Shown: positions 11,368 to 24,325 of the stretch, piece after piece
Layout: every line of letters starts with the position of its first letter
Numbering within the stretch: the first letter of the stretch is position 1
Assembly (NCBI GenBank): GCA_013397865.1
Contig: VZTI01001285.1
Span: 130,383 to 194,382 of the forward strand
DNA from: Struthidea cinerea
Taxonomy: Eukaryota; Chordata; Aves; Passeriformes; Corcoracidae
Direction of reading: 5' to 3'
DNA: 64,000 nucleotides
Position numbers and translations under genes: made by a program
Notes under the pieces: generated by a model
Told to the model about the DNA's origin: nothing
What the model saw: only the letters and a program-made list of their open reading frames with translations
Databases searched by the model: none

Positions 11368-13387
11368 CAAATTTAAATTAGACATGTTAAATCACCTTCA
11401 ATCCGTTTTTCAAAACTGATTTTAGGGAGCACCAAGGACTGTGTTCTTCCATTCCAAACCTCCGAAGCTTAGGTGAGATGGAGATGTTCTCAGACACTGT
11501 ATGGATTCATCCTTTTTTAGAAAGAAGGATGCAAATTGTGGCCTTTGTTGATCACAGAGAACTGGGATTCTTGATAGCCAGGTGCCTATAACTGGGATGG
11601 GTAAAGGGCAGAGATACTTTACAGCATAACAAAAGGGTTTCTAGTTTTCATCTATACCAGCAACCTGCTGTAATGCATGTGCAACACAACATAGTTCCAT
11701 GCCAAAAACTTAGATTGTGACAATTCTCGCTCAGAACACACAAGAGGTCAATAGTTTCTGCAAAGTACTGTACCACATTCTGGAGCAGTAATACAGATTT
11801 CAAAGTATTATCATTTGGTATGTATTCAGCCCTTTTTGTAAAACTTCTTTCTTCTGAAATTCCCTGAAGTGGCTCAATACATTTTGATACATGTTCTCTT
11901 TGAATAGTCTGGTGCTTTTGCTGCCACTGTAATAGATTATTTGTATCATCATCATCTACCACAACAATTACAAAAAAGGCAAACTAAAAGGTATTTGTCT
12001 GGATTACCTTTCAAATTTATGAACAAACAATTTCTCTGTGAACCATTTCAGATATCCTCTAAACACTACAACCTTTTACAAGTTCAGACTTCCAATTAAG
12101 ATCATGCTAGGAATGCAATCAAGGATCTCAGCACTCAGAAGTTAATTATCTCCTCAGGCTAAGTCATAAACATACTTGTTTTGTTTTTGTCCACTTCATC
12201 TAATGATATAATGTATTTGGAAGATACTGATTTTTTCAGTTGTTATCAAGAGGGCCTATGGTGAGGCTGTGGGAGTTTTTGTCACTGCTGAAATACAGCA
12301 AAAGCTAAACAGTTTCTGTGAAATAACAGCACCGGGTACTCTCTGTCCAAAATTACCCACAGTCTGCCACACCACATAAAGCTCCAAGATTGCTACAGAT
12401 CTTCTCTGCATGCTCAGCCAACTTACTCATCCCCAAAATTGGCTGGATTTGAGCCATGCATATACATTTCCTCTGTATATGTGCTCTAAGAGAGATGATT
12501 TAGACTGACCTCATGGAACGCTGAATAGGGCTGAAGATAAAAAACTGAATAATCCTTTCTGTCCCTGATCAAACGGCTGTCTTATTCACAAGGGCCAAAA
12601 ACCTCTCTGACTATTAAAAAGCAGTGACAGTGTTTGAAACTTCCAAGTTAATCCAGCTCAAAGTTGGAATGACTGCCCCAGAGACTTCTAATTGCCAGAT
12701 GGTTCTGCTAATGCCCACCTGGGAAAGCATGTGATTTGTGTGGCTCACACAGATAATCTGATCTTCTGCCAAAAGGCAGTGCCTGAAAGAAATGTATCCA
12801 CTGTCAACATTTCTAGGTTTTAGATGTGTTTGTGGACTGATAACAGCCGTAACTTTCCAACTCCACTGTAATTCTTGAAATCCATTAGAGATAAACTGCT
12901 ACAAATGAGGTACATTTTCAGGAGGGATATTTAGCCTTGTTCAGCTTCCACTTCCCAAAAGTGGTGTTTTGGTATATCTACATTTTCAGCTCAGTGCTGC
13001 TCAGAACATGATCAGACCCACTCATCATAGGTACCTCAGTTTTTTGTGAAAACCTTAAGCAGCATGAATTGTGGAGCTCTCTCATGGGTGAGAGACATAA
13101 TTGAGGTGTAGTCTCCAATCCAGTGACACAGGACCAAATCTAGGTCCACAGATCAGGCCAAAACTGCATTTGTTGTTTTCTAGCAATAAGGATGGAATAA
13201 GCGCACCCTGGTGAGGTGACATCCACCCAGGAGAAACTCATCTCCATTCTTCCACCATACAGCATTAATAATTTGAGCTTTTGTCACGCCCAGTTTTGCA
13301 GACAGCCTATAAGCAGCAATATGGACCAATCATGTGAGACAGTACACTCATGAGTCCTTGCTTATTGTTGTCTTGCAGACATCTCAA
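11368..13387. other. Unique non-coding sequence
   Basis: No repeat or exon recognised. A 104-codon minus-strand frame at 11648-11962 shows no domain or splice context. Confidence 0.5.
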
Positions 13388-13550
13388 AGAATCATAGAAT
13401 CATACAATGGTTTGGGTTGGAAGGGACCTTTTAAATATCATCTTGTTCCTTCCCCCTGCCTCTGGCAAGGACATCTTTCACTAGATCAGGTTCCTCAAAG
13501 CCCCATCCAACCTGACCCTGAACACCTCCAGGGCTGGGGCATTCACAACT
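13388..13550 (-). mobile_element. CR1 LINE 3' fragment
   Basis: AGAATCATAGAATCATACAA, GGTTTGGGTTGGAAGGGACC, GCAAGGACATCTTTCACTAG, CAAAGCCCCATCCAACCTGA and CCTCCAGGGCTGGGGC match the reverse complement of the CR1 3' end. The intact octamer repeat at its edge marks the true 3' terminus. About 163 bases, 5' truncated, non-coding. Confidence 0.95.
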
Positions 13551-16500
13551 AATACGCTGTTGGTTTTGAGGAGCAATGCCATAGCAAGTAATGCACTTCA
13601 ACTATGGGACAAATAATACAGAAACTCTGCTCAAGAGGAATATTAGCAGCCAAGAAAACACAGACTGCAATGGTATCTGAGAAACCTTTAGGTGAAACGT
13701 AGTTGGCTCGTGACAGCCAGCTAGTAAATATTGTCCCAGCCACCAGCATCCGTAAAAGAAAGACCCTATGACAAACAAATAATCATTATTTGGTTTTCCA
13801 TCAACAACTCTGCAGTCATTGTCCTGCCACACTGCTCACTCACCCTTGCCAGTGCCACAGGTGATCAGTATTCTATTTCACCCACTGGAAAGGGAATCTT
13901 GCTTGTTATTCATTGTTTTGCATGGCAAGGTTTCTATGGGGAGAAAACCATTCCTTATAAAGAAAGTGAGAATTCGCATTTCACATTCACCATTTCATAT
14001 GCTCCTTGTGGTTTAGTACTTTACATCAATCAGAGACTGTATCCTAAAAATCAGCCAGAAAAGATCCCACTTGTGTTTGTTACGTGAATTGACATAGACA
14101 ACCATTCAGTACTAGTAAATAAAACACAGTATCTGGGAACATGACAGAGCAGCAGACTTTACAGGAGCTCCAAAATCAACACAGTCATCCAGGGAGAGCT
14201 GGAAAGGTCTTCACTCTATTCTAAATGCTAATCCCTGTTGTCCTATTCAGTGCACAGAGCAGGACAAATACACTGCTGGTATAAACAGGCACAGCAGTAC
14301 TGAGGAGCTGCTCTCACAAACACCAGCATTGAATTTGGGATGATTTTCCTATATGCCTTCCATTCTGCTTTCAGACTTCCTTTTTGCAGCTGTCAGTGAT
14401 GTCCAATAATTCATCGTATTCCACCACCACAGTTTGTTTTCTGGACATTTAAGGGGCATGGTCCAGATCCAAAAAGTTAAACTTTCTTCTTTTGGTGGGA
14501 GGTGCTGTGCTGGAGCAAGTCTATTTCCCGTGCACGAAGGAGGGCTTTGCTCCCAAACCCAGACCTACAAAAGGTAAAGAAAACCAACAGCAGCTAAGAG
14601 TTCGCAATACTAAGTGTCTGAAATTTTTCCTTGAAATTTTTTGTTGAACACAGCTATGGATGCTACCACACGGCACCTCCGTGAAATATAGCTCAAGTCT
14701 GCTGTTTTCTCAAAGGTAGGTGGGGAAAAAATTCACAAGAAAATCCCTTTTGCTCATCGTTGTATCTTGTGGATAAGAAACACTTGAGCCAAGACAAACC
14801 AAGAAAACCTTGGAAGGGGTAAGCTTGATGTTGGAGATATTCTGAACCCACTATTTCCAGGTGAGCGGTATCACTGTGACAAATGCCAAGGGACAGCCAC
14901 TCTGACTGTCTAGTAGGAGAAGGGACACTTTGCAAGCAAGAAATTAAAATTAGAGGATTACAAAACAGGCTGACAAAAAGGTTGCTTTGATAGTCTCAAG
15001 GGTAATTAAACACTTCCTCAGTAAATGTTAGAAATAATCTAGAACTGAACGTTTGAATCTCAGAATTCCCACTTACCTGAAGACTTCATGACCGATTAGT
15101 CTGTTATAACAAGGCACGTTGTAACATCACCTCCACAATCTCAGCTGAATTCAGTATAGTCCAACAGGCATAGGAAAAGTTAGTTTAAGGATGCCTTTCT
15201 TCCTGAATCCCAAAAATCTGAGCAAGAAACTCCCAGCACCCCAAGAGCTGCAGTGAGGGATCTCTTGACTCACTTTCCTAAATGTCAGTGTGTATATTTA
15301 ATTCAAAGGGCACTTTAGGCTCCTATCTTTTTGGTTTAGTTTTTCTGATCCAATCAAGTTTTCTTAAATGAGTGAAGTTTTCTGGGTATTAATAAGTGCT
15401 TTTCCAGCATAATATGGAAATATTTCATCTTGTTTTTCTTTTTTTCCTCTATGCTTACTGCCAGAAAATACTTATTTATATTACTAACCCACAGGCAAAG
15501 TATCCCAGCTCTTCCTCGACAAACTACTGCAATTCTCTCATGCTTCCTTTTATTTTTTCCTTTTTTGTTTTTCCTTTTTGAGGGAATAGATTTTTCATTT
15601 ATACCTGTTGTTGTGCCCCACAGCATGTCTAAGGCAAGAATGAAGAGGCTCTGGATCTCAAAATGAGAGTCACAACTCCCTCAATTGAAATGGCTAAACT
15701 CTTTTTGTCAGTAAACGTGTAGTCTATGAAGCCTCAACAAGAAGCAACTCCAGTGGAACTCTGGGTTTTATTTTGGGATGAAATATATTTATGCAATTGC
15801 TTTGGCTGTCTCAGGGAAGAATTTCTGAAGCACACTGGAGCTCCATAAAGATGCAACAGTGACTTTCATTTTCACAGTTTTAAGCTGACAACAAGCAGAA
15901 GAAATGTAAGCAGTTGCACTGGTCTCTGAAATCTTTTATTCTTTTTCTGTATTCTCAGGAGTGACCCAAGGATGCTCCAAAAGCCTTTCACTTGCAGCAT
16001 TGGAATATTTACCACCCTCCAACCACTTGAATTAAAGAGTATCTCAGCTGGTAGCAAACCTAACTTTGCCATTGTCTTTTTTCCCACAAGACAACAAGCC
16101 CATTCCACATTGCACACTACTTTAACAAAGCACTTGATTCCGCACATAGAAACTCAAACAGCAATAGCAAAATCATGTATACTTGGGAAGTGCTCACAGA
16201 TACAGAAACACACTGAGGTAGCACAAATAATTTACAGTGCTTATAACATATTGTTCACAGATAGTTTTGGTCAATGAACAGAAGGGACATAGCATTGCAA
16301 GAAGTTTTGTTGGTAACACAAAGATCTGAGTATTGACTAAGAGTCTTATTCAGCCATCAGTACTGAGTCAATAATGTTATAAGTCTGCTGTGGTCAAAGA
16401 ACCTGTTCTGTATCACAGCAAAGCATAATCTATCTGAGATTGAAAAGTGAGGATGCACGTGTCAACTATGGGACCACACCTTGAAAGAACAGAGATTTCC

Positions 16501-18867
16501 AAATAGGTCATTACAGCTATATGGATGTAAACTGGCCACAACATTGATCCAAAGAAGTACCGAGACCTACCAGCTGCTCCATTCTGTCCAAAATTGTCTC
16601 CCAACCTGAAAAAGTACTCTTCTAATGAGAAGCTGAAAAAAAATCCAGCCTACATTTACTTAGTGACAAAGAATGTAGAGAAGCAATTGGACCTCAATGT
16701 AAGAATACTGACCTAAGAAGATACCAGAAACATGCATGTCCTTTTAATGCTGTATCATTAAAGACAAGAAAATCCCAAGTCTGGGGGCTGAAGCAAGCAA
16801 GAAGCAATGAAAATTTGCTCATTTTTAGTAAGAGTAGAATTAAAAACTGGGGCAATTTACCAGTGAACTTTCCATATTTAGGAGTCCTTTGAAGAAGACA
16901 AGTTATCTTTTTAGAAATTATGAATTTGGCATTAAGTTACTGGTTCCAATAAAAAGTGAAGTGTGCATGTCTGCCTCCTGTGTAATGCAGGTGATCAGAA
17001 AGGTCTCTTTTCCCTTGAAATTGATTAATATATTACTTGGAGGCTAGATCTTAACTAGCTTGGATCTTTTAATGAAATTCCTCTGATCTCAGAAGAGGAT
17101 TAATGTGAAGGAAAACATACGAAGAGATTTGGATTTCCTTGCATTAGCCTTAAGCGGTCACTGCTATCTGCACTATTTTTCCAGCCACTCAATGGTTCTC
17201 GTTGGATTTTTCAAAACCATATTAATTTTAGGCACCCAGTTCCTGTTGCCTTTCAACTTCGCACTGGCTACAAACCTCATCAGTGCAAAATGAACCTTTG
17301 CCAGGACCATGGCTGTTCTTTTCAAGAGTTAACTGCAGCAAATTGGTTACATAATTAGAGTTACAATTTGCCTCAATACAAACAAGCAATGGAAACTTTA
17401 ATCCTCCTTCATCCCAAGAATCAAAGTGAGGAAGCTCTAAATCTTGTCTGAAGTGGCAAATAAGAACAAACCTAGACAGTGCTAAATGGAGACAGGGAAC
17501 TGTTTTGGAAGACTTGTAAAACAAATTGATCATGCATGACTCTGTTTCTGCCTTAGGGGCAATGTTGATGAACACTAAAAATGCTGCTGTACAAAGGAAA
17601 AAAAAAAAAAACAAGAGAGAGAAATAGATATTTCCCTGCTTTAATTTATTCTACACTTCCTGTAATTAAAATAAATTATTGTTGTCTGATATTCGTTCAT
17701 CTCATTAAGCAGTTTAGGAAGAAACAAACTCATCCTTTCTGAAGAGAATGATGCTTTTCTAGAGGTAGCAAAAAATTCTCAGCCTCCATTATAACAATTA
17801 AGTCTAGTGTTTATAATCTCTTTTTCTCAAAGCTGCTATTAGTCTGTTATAAAACCATACCTGAGGAATATATAAGATGCCATTGCAAGGCTTTTGGCTC
17901 TTTCAGTCCCCTTTCTACACAAAAGCTCACTTTTTTCTGCATAACGATTACTTAGCAAAATATATGGGGTTTGCCCCTATACAGCCTGCCTGGTAACTAG
18001 GAGGGAGAAAAATGACCCTTACTCCCTACCCAGATTTGTTACTGAGGATGCCCCTACCACTCCATGTGGTATGTACTGCTAAAAGAAAAGTAAGAAATGT
18101 TAATTCAAAGATCTCCATCTATAGAGAAAATGATTGTCTGAGAGAAAAGCTGACCCTCAGATGCCAGTTCCTCTGGCCTTAGGTGTTCACCTATTGCAAG
18201 ACAGCAATAACAGTCTGCAAAGTGAGTCAAGCTGTGATGAAATTGCAGTGCACCACACACAGTTGACTTCCAGGCTTTGCATTTATTGATTTGGAGAAGG
18301 GTTGGTGTCCTCTGGAGATGAGATATCTGAGGCACTAAAAAAGCAATCCTTCAAAGGAAGCTTCTGGATTTCTTGAGGGGTGGGACAGCTCCAGACAAGT
18401 ATGAAACAGAACACCTTTGTCAGGTTAGAGGTGTGTATCCTTCAGCTGTTCCAGGGGAGGGACATCTGTTTGGACAGCCCATCTCCTCTTCACCTTTCTG
18501 GCAGAGGTGGATGGAGCAGTAGGATCCTTTACATCCAGGAGAAAAGGCCGTAAATTTCTCTGTTTGTTCAGAGTGGGCTCAGTTTTGGTCTGCTGGTTTG
18601 CGGGGCTTTGCTATAAAGTAGGATCCAACACTTATCCAAGTCTCTAAATGTCTCATACAATCAATAAAAGCAGGATGCTGTGCTTTGCTATGGTTTGGGT
18701 TGAGGTTTTTTTACTCTGAATAAACAGGAAAGCAAGGATTATGTTTCAGAGGAGTTGTAAAGAACTTTTTCATAATCCAGAGGCACAAAAAACAAACAAA
18801 CAAAAAAACCACCTGCAGTACAGGCAGCATTTGATGCCTCTGTGGTACCCAAGCAGTCGAAATCTTT
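13551..18867. other. Unique non-coding sequence
   Basis: No exon or transposon recognised in about 5.3 kb. Frames of 118 codons (13731-14087) and 128 codons (17228-17614, minus) show no recognisable domain. Short poly(A) at about 17599-17611. Confidence 0.5.
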
Positions 18868-18868
18868 C

Positions 18869-18894
18869 TCTGTGTGTATGTGTGTGTGTGTGTC
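18869..18894. repeat. (TG)n microsatellite
   Basis: Eleven TG units with one TA interruption; a likely polymorphic dinucleotide repeat. Confidence 0.93.
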
Positions 18895-21800
18895 TTGCAA
18901 TTAAAGCTGAAGCAGGCTGTTCTCCCGGGAGTGAATCCCTTCTATGCTACTGTCCCCTCTTTGGCCGACTTCTCATCTCAAGCCAAATTGAACCACATGG
19001 CTTGGGATAAACAGTGCTTAGACAGATAAGGAAAAACATGCCTCTCAGATGTTATGAAACTGTCTCTTTTTTGCAGAGAAAGAGCCGGAATAAGATCAGA
19101 TTAGTGTACTGTTATGATCCCCCTGTCTTTTGTTCTCTTGCTCTGATGTAAACATAAAGCCAGGCTGATGATTGTTTCAAAAGCATGGGCCCTCTGCCTC
19201 ATAACAAGTCTCTCTTTGTTTTTCTGTGCATATGTGGCTCTGTGTCAGTGTATGCTCAAGGATCTACTTTTTCTTTCTTGGCTGTTCCAAAACAAACTGG
19301 ATGTGGCATATAGGACATATTTCAAACTATTTCTAAACCTTGATTATATGCAAAATACCTGATGGAAAGCAATGTAGATGCTTAGGTGTTACATACACTT
19401 AAAAAAACACCTTTTCAACAGAGATTCAACAATTTCCTAGAAAATCAGGGAAGTCATCATATCCTTCAAATTTATTACTCTTAATGGGACAGTGCTATGA
19501 CCGCTATTTTTGGTTTGGAACTCTGGTGAAACTCACATCTGAGACAGTCCCTGCTATTCCCAGAAGAAGATTTGGCTCCCTTTTTCAGCCCAACGTCCTT
19601 ATGATTAATACTTACCTACTATGTTCCATCCATTTTTTTTTCCTTGATAAAAATTCTCTCGAAGAATATTCCAACTTCATGACCAAACCTACTAATCCTT
19701 CTTATTTGCCTGTCTTTGAGAGTGTTTCTATCAAAAGAGCTATAAAACTTGAGAATTTGTGAAAAAGGAAGGTTAACAAAACAAATGATGAAAAAAGAAC
19801 CTAACAGGAGACAATTCTAAATACCTTTGCTCACAAGCTTGTAGTACTGTTCTGTAATTACGGCATTTAACAGCTTTTGGTCAAAATCAAAGCAAGTATT
19901 TATAGGTTGCTTTCAGAGTTGACAGAAAGAAATATTTCCCATCTTAAAATTACTCTCTTGGAGAATTGAGATGCATCAGCTTCCAGTAATGCTGATTCCT
20001 CTTCATTACCTATAAAATGTGTCCTGCCTATACACAATCAAATAATTTTTTGGCATCTGATATTAGGAAAGCCAAATTCTGTCCTAACTATTCTCCACTA
20101 ATACCCTTTGACTACACATCAGTATTCTCTAGACAGAGATATCTACTGTAACTGTATTTTAACATGGCTAAAGGCCCATGGACCACCTGTGCTCAGCCAG
20201 GCTGCAGATGACACCTGGCCACATGCAGGTGCCTGCTCACTCCCTGCAACACAATATCCTGGCAAACAGCCTGAGCAACAACCCCCGTTAGGATGAAAAT
20301 GAGAAAGAACACAGAAAAAACGGACAACAGTCTCCGGAGTGTGTTTGCCAAACCCCATCATAGTAAATAAATAAGTATTGGCTGGACACTGAGTGGGGGA
20401 TTTCAAAGTTACTTTTGAAAGATAGAAGTCAACCTGAAGGAGCACACTGGCATAGCATAAAATTTTTTAACACTCGGGAGCAATCTTGGAGCAAGAGAGG
20501 CAGCAGTTTGAGTCGGCTTTGGGGCTGCCAGAAGTTGCCTCATGGCATCTCTACCCTGCCCAGTCTGGGCTGAACATCCCCTGGAATGCTGCAGGGAAAC
20601 GGCAGCCAGCCAGCAAGGGACAGCCAGGGCAGCATGCAGGGATGCTGGAATGAGCACGGATGCCTGTGTTTGAGAGTTTTTTTCCTTTTTTTGGATATGC
20701 TTACAAGTTTCTTTCCAATTTCTTTTACTCTTGACTAACTTTTACCTTCACTTTCTCTCTCCTTTTTTTTTTTAATTGTGTTATTTTCTTCAGCTGGAGA
20801 CACCATGAAAAATTGTCACCAAGACATCTGGTTTTTCCCTTTGAGCTATATCATATTTCATCCTTTTTTGATGATAAAGGGGATATTTTCAGACATAGTC
20901 ATGTATATCAAAACAGGGAGAATGTTTACAAGAGAATACTACTTCCAAATCTAGCTGAGAGGTTTAATCTCACAGACAGGTATTATCAGAACCAGTGACT
21001 GGAAGACGGCGAAAAGGAAATTCAAAGTGTAAATAAAGGTGCTCATTTTTACTGGTTCAAGTAAATAACTGCCAAATAATACACTATTGTAGACCTCCTG
21101 CCTCTGGAAACCTTAAAAAATATCAATATTTTTTGGTGACACATATTTTAGCTCATCTTCAGGTTATTTGGCTTGAGACAGGAATCATGAAGCCAGTTAA
21201 TTGTTCAGTATTTGAATGGTCACAGTTGCTTTTTAAGACCTATGAAACATCAGAGCTCATTTAAAAATAGTTAAAAATTGGTTATTGTGAAAATATTTTG
21301 CCTTTTTTTTTCTTATGCCAATATATCTCAATTTTCCATGGTGGTCTTTCTTATTTTTATTATTTTAAAAAGGAGTTGTTTTACACTGAAATCAGGGAAG
21401 AGTGTTTATTTGTACTTTTATCTGCAGTTTGAAAATTTCAATTGAATTTCCTTGGATTTTGCAGTGCAATTTCTGTTTCTCCATTTAAAAAAACTGCAAA
21501 ATTTATTAAATTTAGTATGTACAAAAGCTCTTCTCCTGTGACAGAAACAGAAATACTCTTTGTTCTGAAGTGAGTGCAAACTAAAGGATGAAGAAGGAAG
21601 TTTGGGATTTTGCAAAGCAAATCCTGGGTTGGTTTCTGTCTCACTTTCATCTGATCTTAAAGTAGCAAATCCTTGCACATTAGTCAGTGGGAAATGTAAG
21701 CTGTTGGACTCTGCTCTATGTCCGTGCTAATGCTGTTCACAAGTCCAACAAAACATAGCAAACAGTGAGCAAGACATGAAATAAGGAGAGGATAAGGACA

Positions 21801-23303
21801 TTAATACAGAAATTTGATGAAGTAAGGAAAACAGAGCTACATCAGAATAAAATTCCAGAGCTAAAATAAATGGAAAATAAATTTATTTTTAGAAGTGACT
21901 GATTTTCAGCCAATGGTTAAACATGAATAACCAGGCAGGACAGCTGCTTGATGGTCTGTTTATTTCAGGAATAATAATCTAGAAATTTAGAGAAAGAGGA
22001 TTGGTAGAGAGTAGCTGTTTACCGGAAATATTAGATGCATCTGTAAAGCACTATTAACTCAAGAAGAGATTTGTGAATGTGTGCGTGTGTCTGCACACAT
22101 TTATGTCACCTATTTGTTTCCCCTGTTACTGTTTTTGTGAGACTTTATACATCTCCCTGACTTTTCCTGCTATAGGTTTTGTTTTCTTTCTGTTGTGTGT
22201 TCGTTTTTTTCCCTCTGAATCAATGTTTCCTTCTTTCTTTCTCTCATTGTGTTTAAAATTATGTGATCACTAATATCAGACATAGCATTATAGGTGTTTA
22301 ATTTAAATTTTGCTTTATATCCCTAGAAAAAAACAACCTCTGATGGAGTGAGAATGTGCATGCGAGACAGAATGCAGACGAGCTGGGGATGTGACAAGTT
22401 AGATAATTAATTAGTCTCTTTCATGTCAACAGGGGGGTGCACGTATTTTGATTTTGTGCATACATTCTCATTCACACATCTTTTTTTTCTTTTTTTTTTT
22501 TTGATGCCTAGAAAAGTGAAGCCTTTAGCTTCATCCTGGTTTCAATAATGTGTCTGGTCGGATTACATGGATCTGAACGACGCGTGTTAGCACCCTGCTT
22601 ATTAACCACTCTTCATCTGCAGCAGGTCTGTGTCAGACACCTGTCTCAATCTCCCCATCACATGCCTTCTGTGCAGCACTGTCATAGGAACAGTAGACAG
22701 ACAACAACCCGTATTTTTCAGGGGTCTTTATTAAAGAAGCTAAATGTAGACTAAAGGCACTGCATTGGCTTTCATTCTTAGCCTTGTCTTTCTTTCCCCT
22801 GTAAATAAAAGTGTATATGAATTTCCTAAAATCCATGTTTCACTCTTAGATCAGTTCCAGATACTTTGAGAATGGCAATAAGGCAATCAGCCACTGATAA
22901 TACTCTGGTGCCCATTCCTGGATTCTATAAAGCCTCAGGAGGCGCGAGAAGTGACTTGTTCGCTACATTTCCCCTGTTGTGACTGATGTTTAGAAAGCAC
23001 TTCTTCTAAACTTAGACCATTGATAGCATTTTAAGAAACATTTTTGAGGTCATGATGATAAAAGCAGGAGGAATTTATGAACATGTAAAAGGACATTATA
23101 GCTTAATGGCTGGATGAGTACAGTACTTTGCTGTCTTGTCCCATAGGTAAGATTCAATACACCTAATTTTCCTGTCTAAAAGTAGCTTTGGAAAAAAGCT
23201 ATGAACTTGCAGAGTACTATTTCCCTTACCTTAAAATAAGATCCTATTACCTTCAAAGTTTCTGTCTTGTTCTTTTGACAGAAATTTGACTAAGTCACAC
23301 AGT

Positions 23304-23332
23304 AAAAAAAAAAAATATATATATATATATTT
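23304..23332. repeat. Poly(A) followed by (AT)n
   Basis: Twelve A residues run directly into about eight AT dinucleotides. Self-complementary, so able to extrude as a cruciform or slip. Confidence 0.93.
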
Positions 23333-23799
23333 GTCCTCTCATTCCTCTCTTTTCCAATGCTGTGTCTAAGATTTATGATGTCATTTCCAGATACAATCTG
23401 TCTCCAAAATTTGTCTCCAAAACCCTTTTTGTGTCTTTTTTCATTCTTCCCCAACAAGCCCTATAATCCTCATTCCTCTTGCTTGGAAAAAAAACCAGTA
23501 ATGAACTCCACTGCAGTGTGAGGCACAAAAAAAAAAATTTATTTCACTATTTTTTCCTGATGCTTTCTGTTAGAACCCATCCCTCTTTATTCTTCTCTTG
23601 GACTCCAATTACTAACCCTACTGGGGGAACAGCTCTGTGTACACCAGCAGCAATGAAACCAAGCAGCAAAGCTGCTGGAGCCCATCTGCTTCTCACACCA
23701 CCAGAGACAGGAACGTTTTTTTCACATTTTTTGCTACCTCCTTACCTTTGTATGGCTCTCACCCAAGTCTGTGTTTTCTGAGCTCTCATGAAATCTATT

Positions 23800-23820
23800 T
23801 ATCTCTCTCTCTCTCTCTCT
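23800..23820. repeat. (TC)n microsatellite
   Basis: About ten uninterrupted TC units. Confidence 0.95.
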
Positions 23821-24171
23821 GTTCTTCTTCCTAACAGCAAAGTTGAGGACTTAGGTATTTATTTATATTTATTTTAACCCTTTTTCTCTCAGGATGGTCT
23901 GAAAAGCTGAAGAAAAAATACCAAGAGGCTCAACCTCTTACAGAAAGTGTATTTACCTTTACACACGCTCTCTCCACATTTGCAAAATTACCCTGGTTTT
24001 CCAGGCACTTTATAATGTGCTGAGCATGTAAAGGATGGAGAGACCAAGTTCTGAGGTCATATCTCCTTTCCCTCTATCCGATAACTAATAGGATGCCTGC
24101 GTGTCATGAGCAGTGAGAAGTACTTCTGTCTGTGCAAATCATTTGTAGCAGAATTTGAAGATTTTTATTCC

Positions 24172-24325
24172 CAAAACAATGTTGTAAAGTACAGAAGGAG
24201 TATGTCCATTTCAGAAAGGATATACTGAGGAACAAATCAGACTTACTGGCTTGTCCAGTATTATACAGTTTGTGGATGTGCCAAGAATTGAGTGTAGCTC
24301 CTCAGTCCTACCCTGGTTCTCCAGA
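24172..24325 (-). mobile_element. MIR-like SINE relic
   Basis: AACAATGTTGTAAAGTACAG, TATGTCCATTTCAGAAAGG, TATACTGAGGAAC, GGCTTGTCCAGTATTATACA, GTGCCAAGAATTGAG and CTCCTCAGTCCTACCC align in order with the reverse complement of MIR (Pol III SINE with a tRNA-derived head and core region). About 154 bases, heavily diverged, no intact promoter boxes. The best preserved of the MIR-like relics in this window. Confidence 0.72.

Larger units (their letters stand above)
18895..24171. other. Unique non-coding sequence with low-complexity tracts
   Basis: No exon or transposon recognised. A poly(T) tract lies at about 22481-22502, an A-run plus AT repeat at 23304-23332 and a TC repeat at 23800-23820. The section 22370-22620 reads as less repetitive and carries several CpGs. 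Confidence 0.5.

Noticed and set aside
17228..17614. 128-codon minus-strand frame starting in a phenylalanine run
   Set aside because: The start is produced by a poly(A) tract; no family resemblance.
18350..18720. Possible LTR-like segment with CTATAAAG and AATAAAAGC
   Set aside because: No TG...CA ends with flanking duplication could be found and the motifs are common in AT-rich DNA.
19965..20030. Possible plus-strand MIR fragment (CTTCATTACCTATAAAATG)
   Set aside because: The match is limited to one short block and does not extend.
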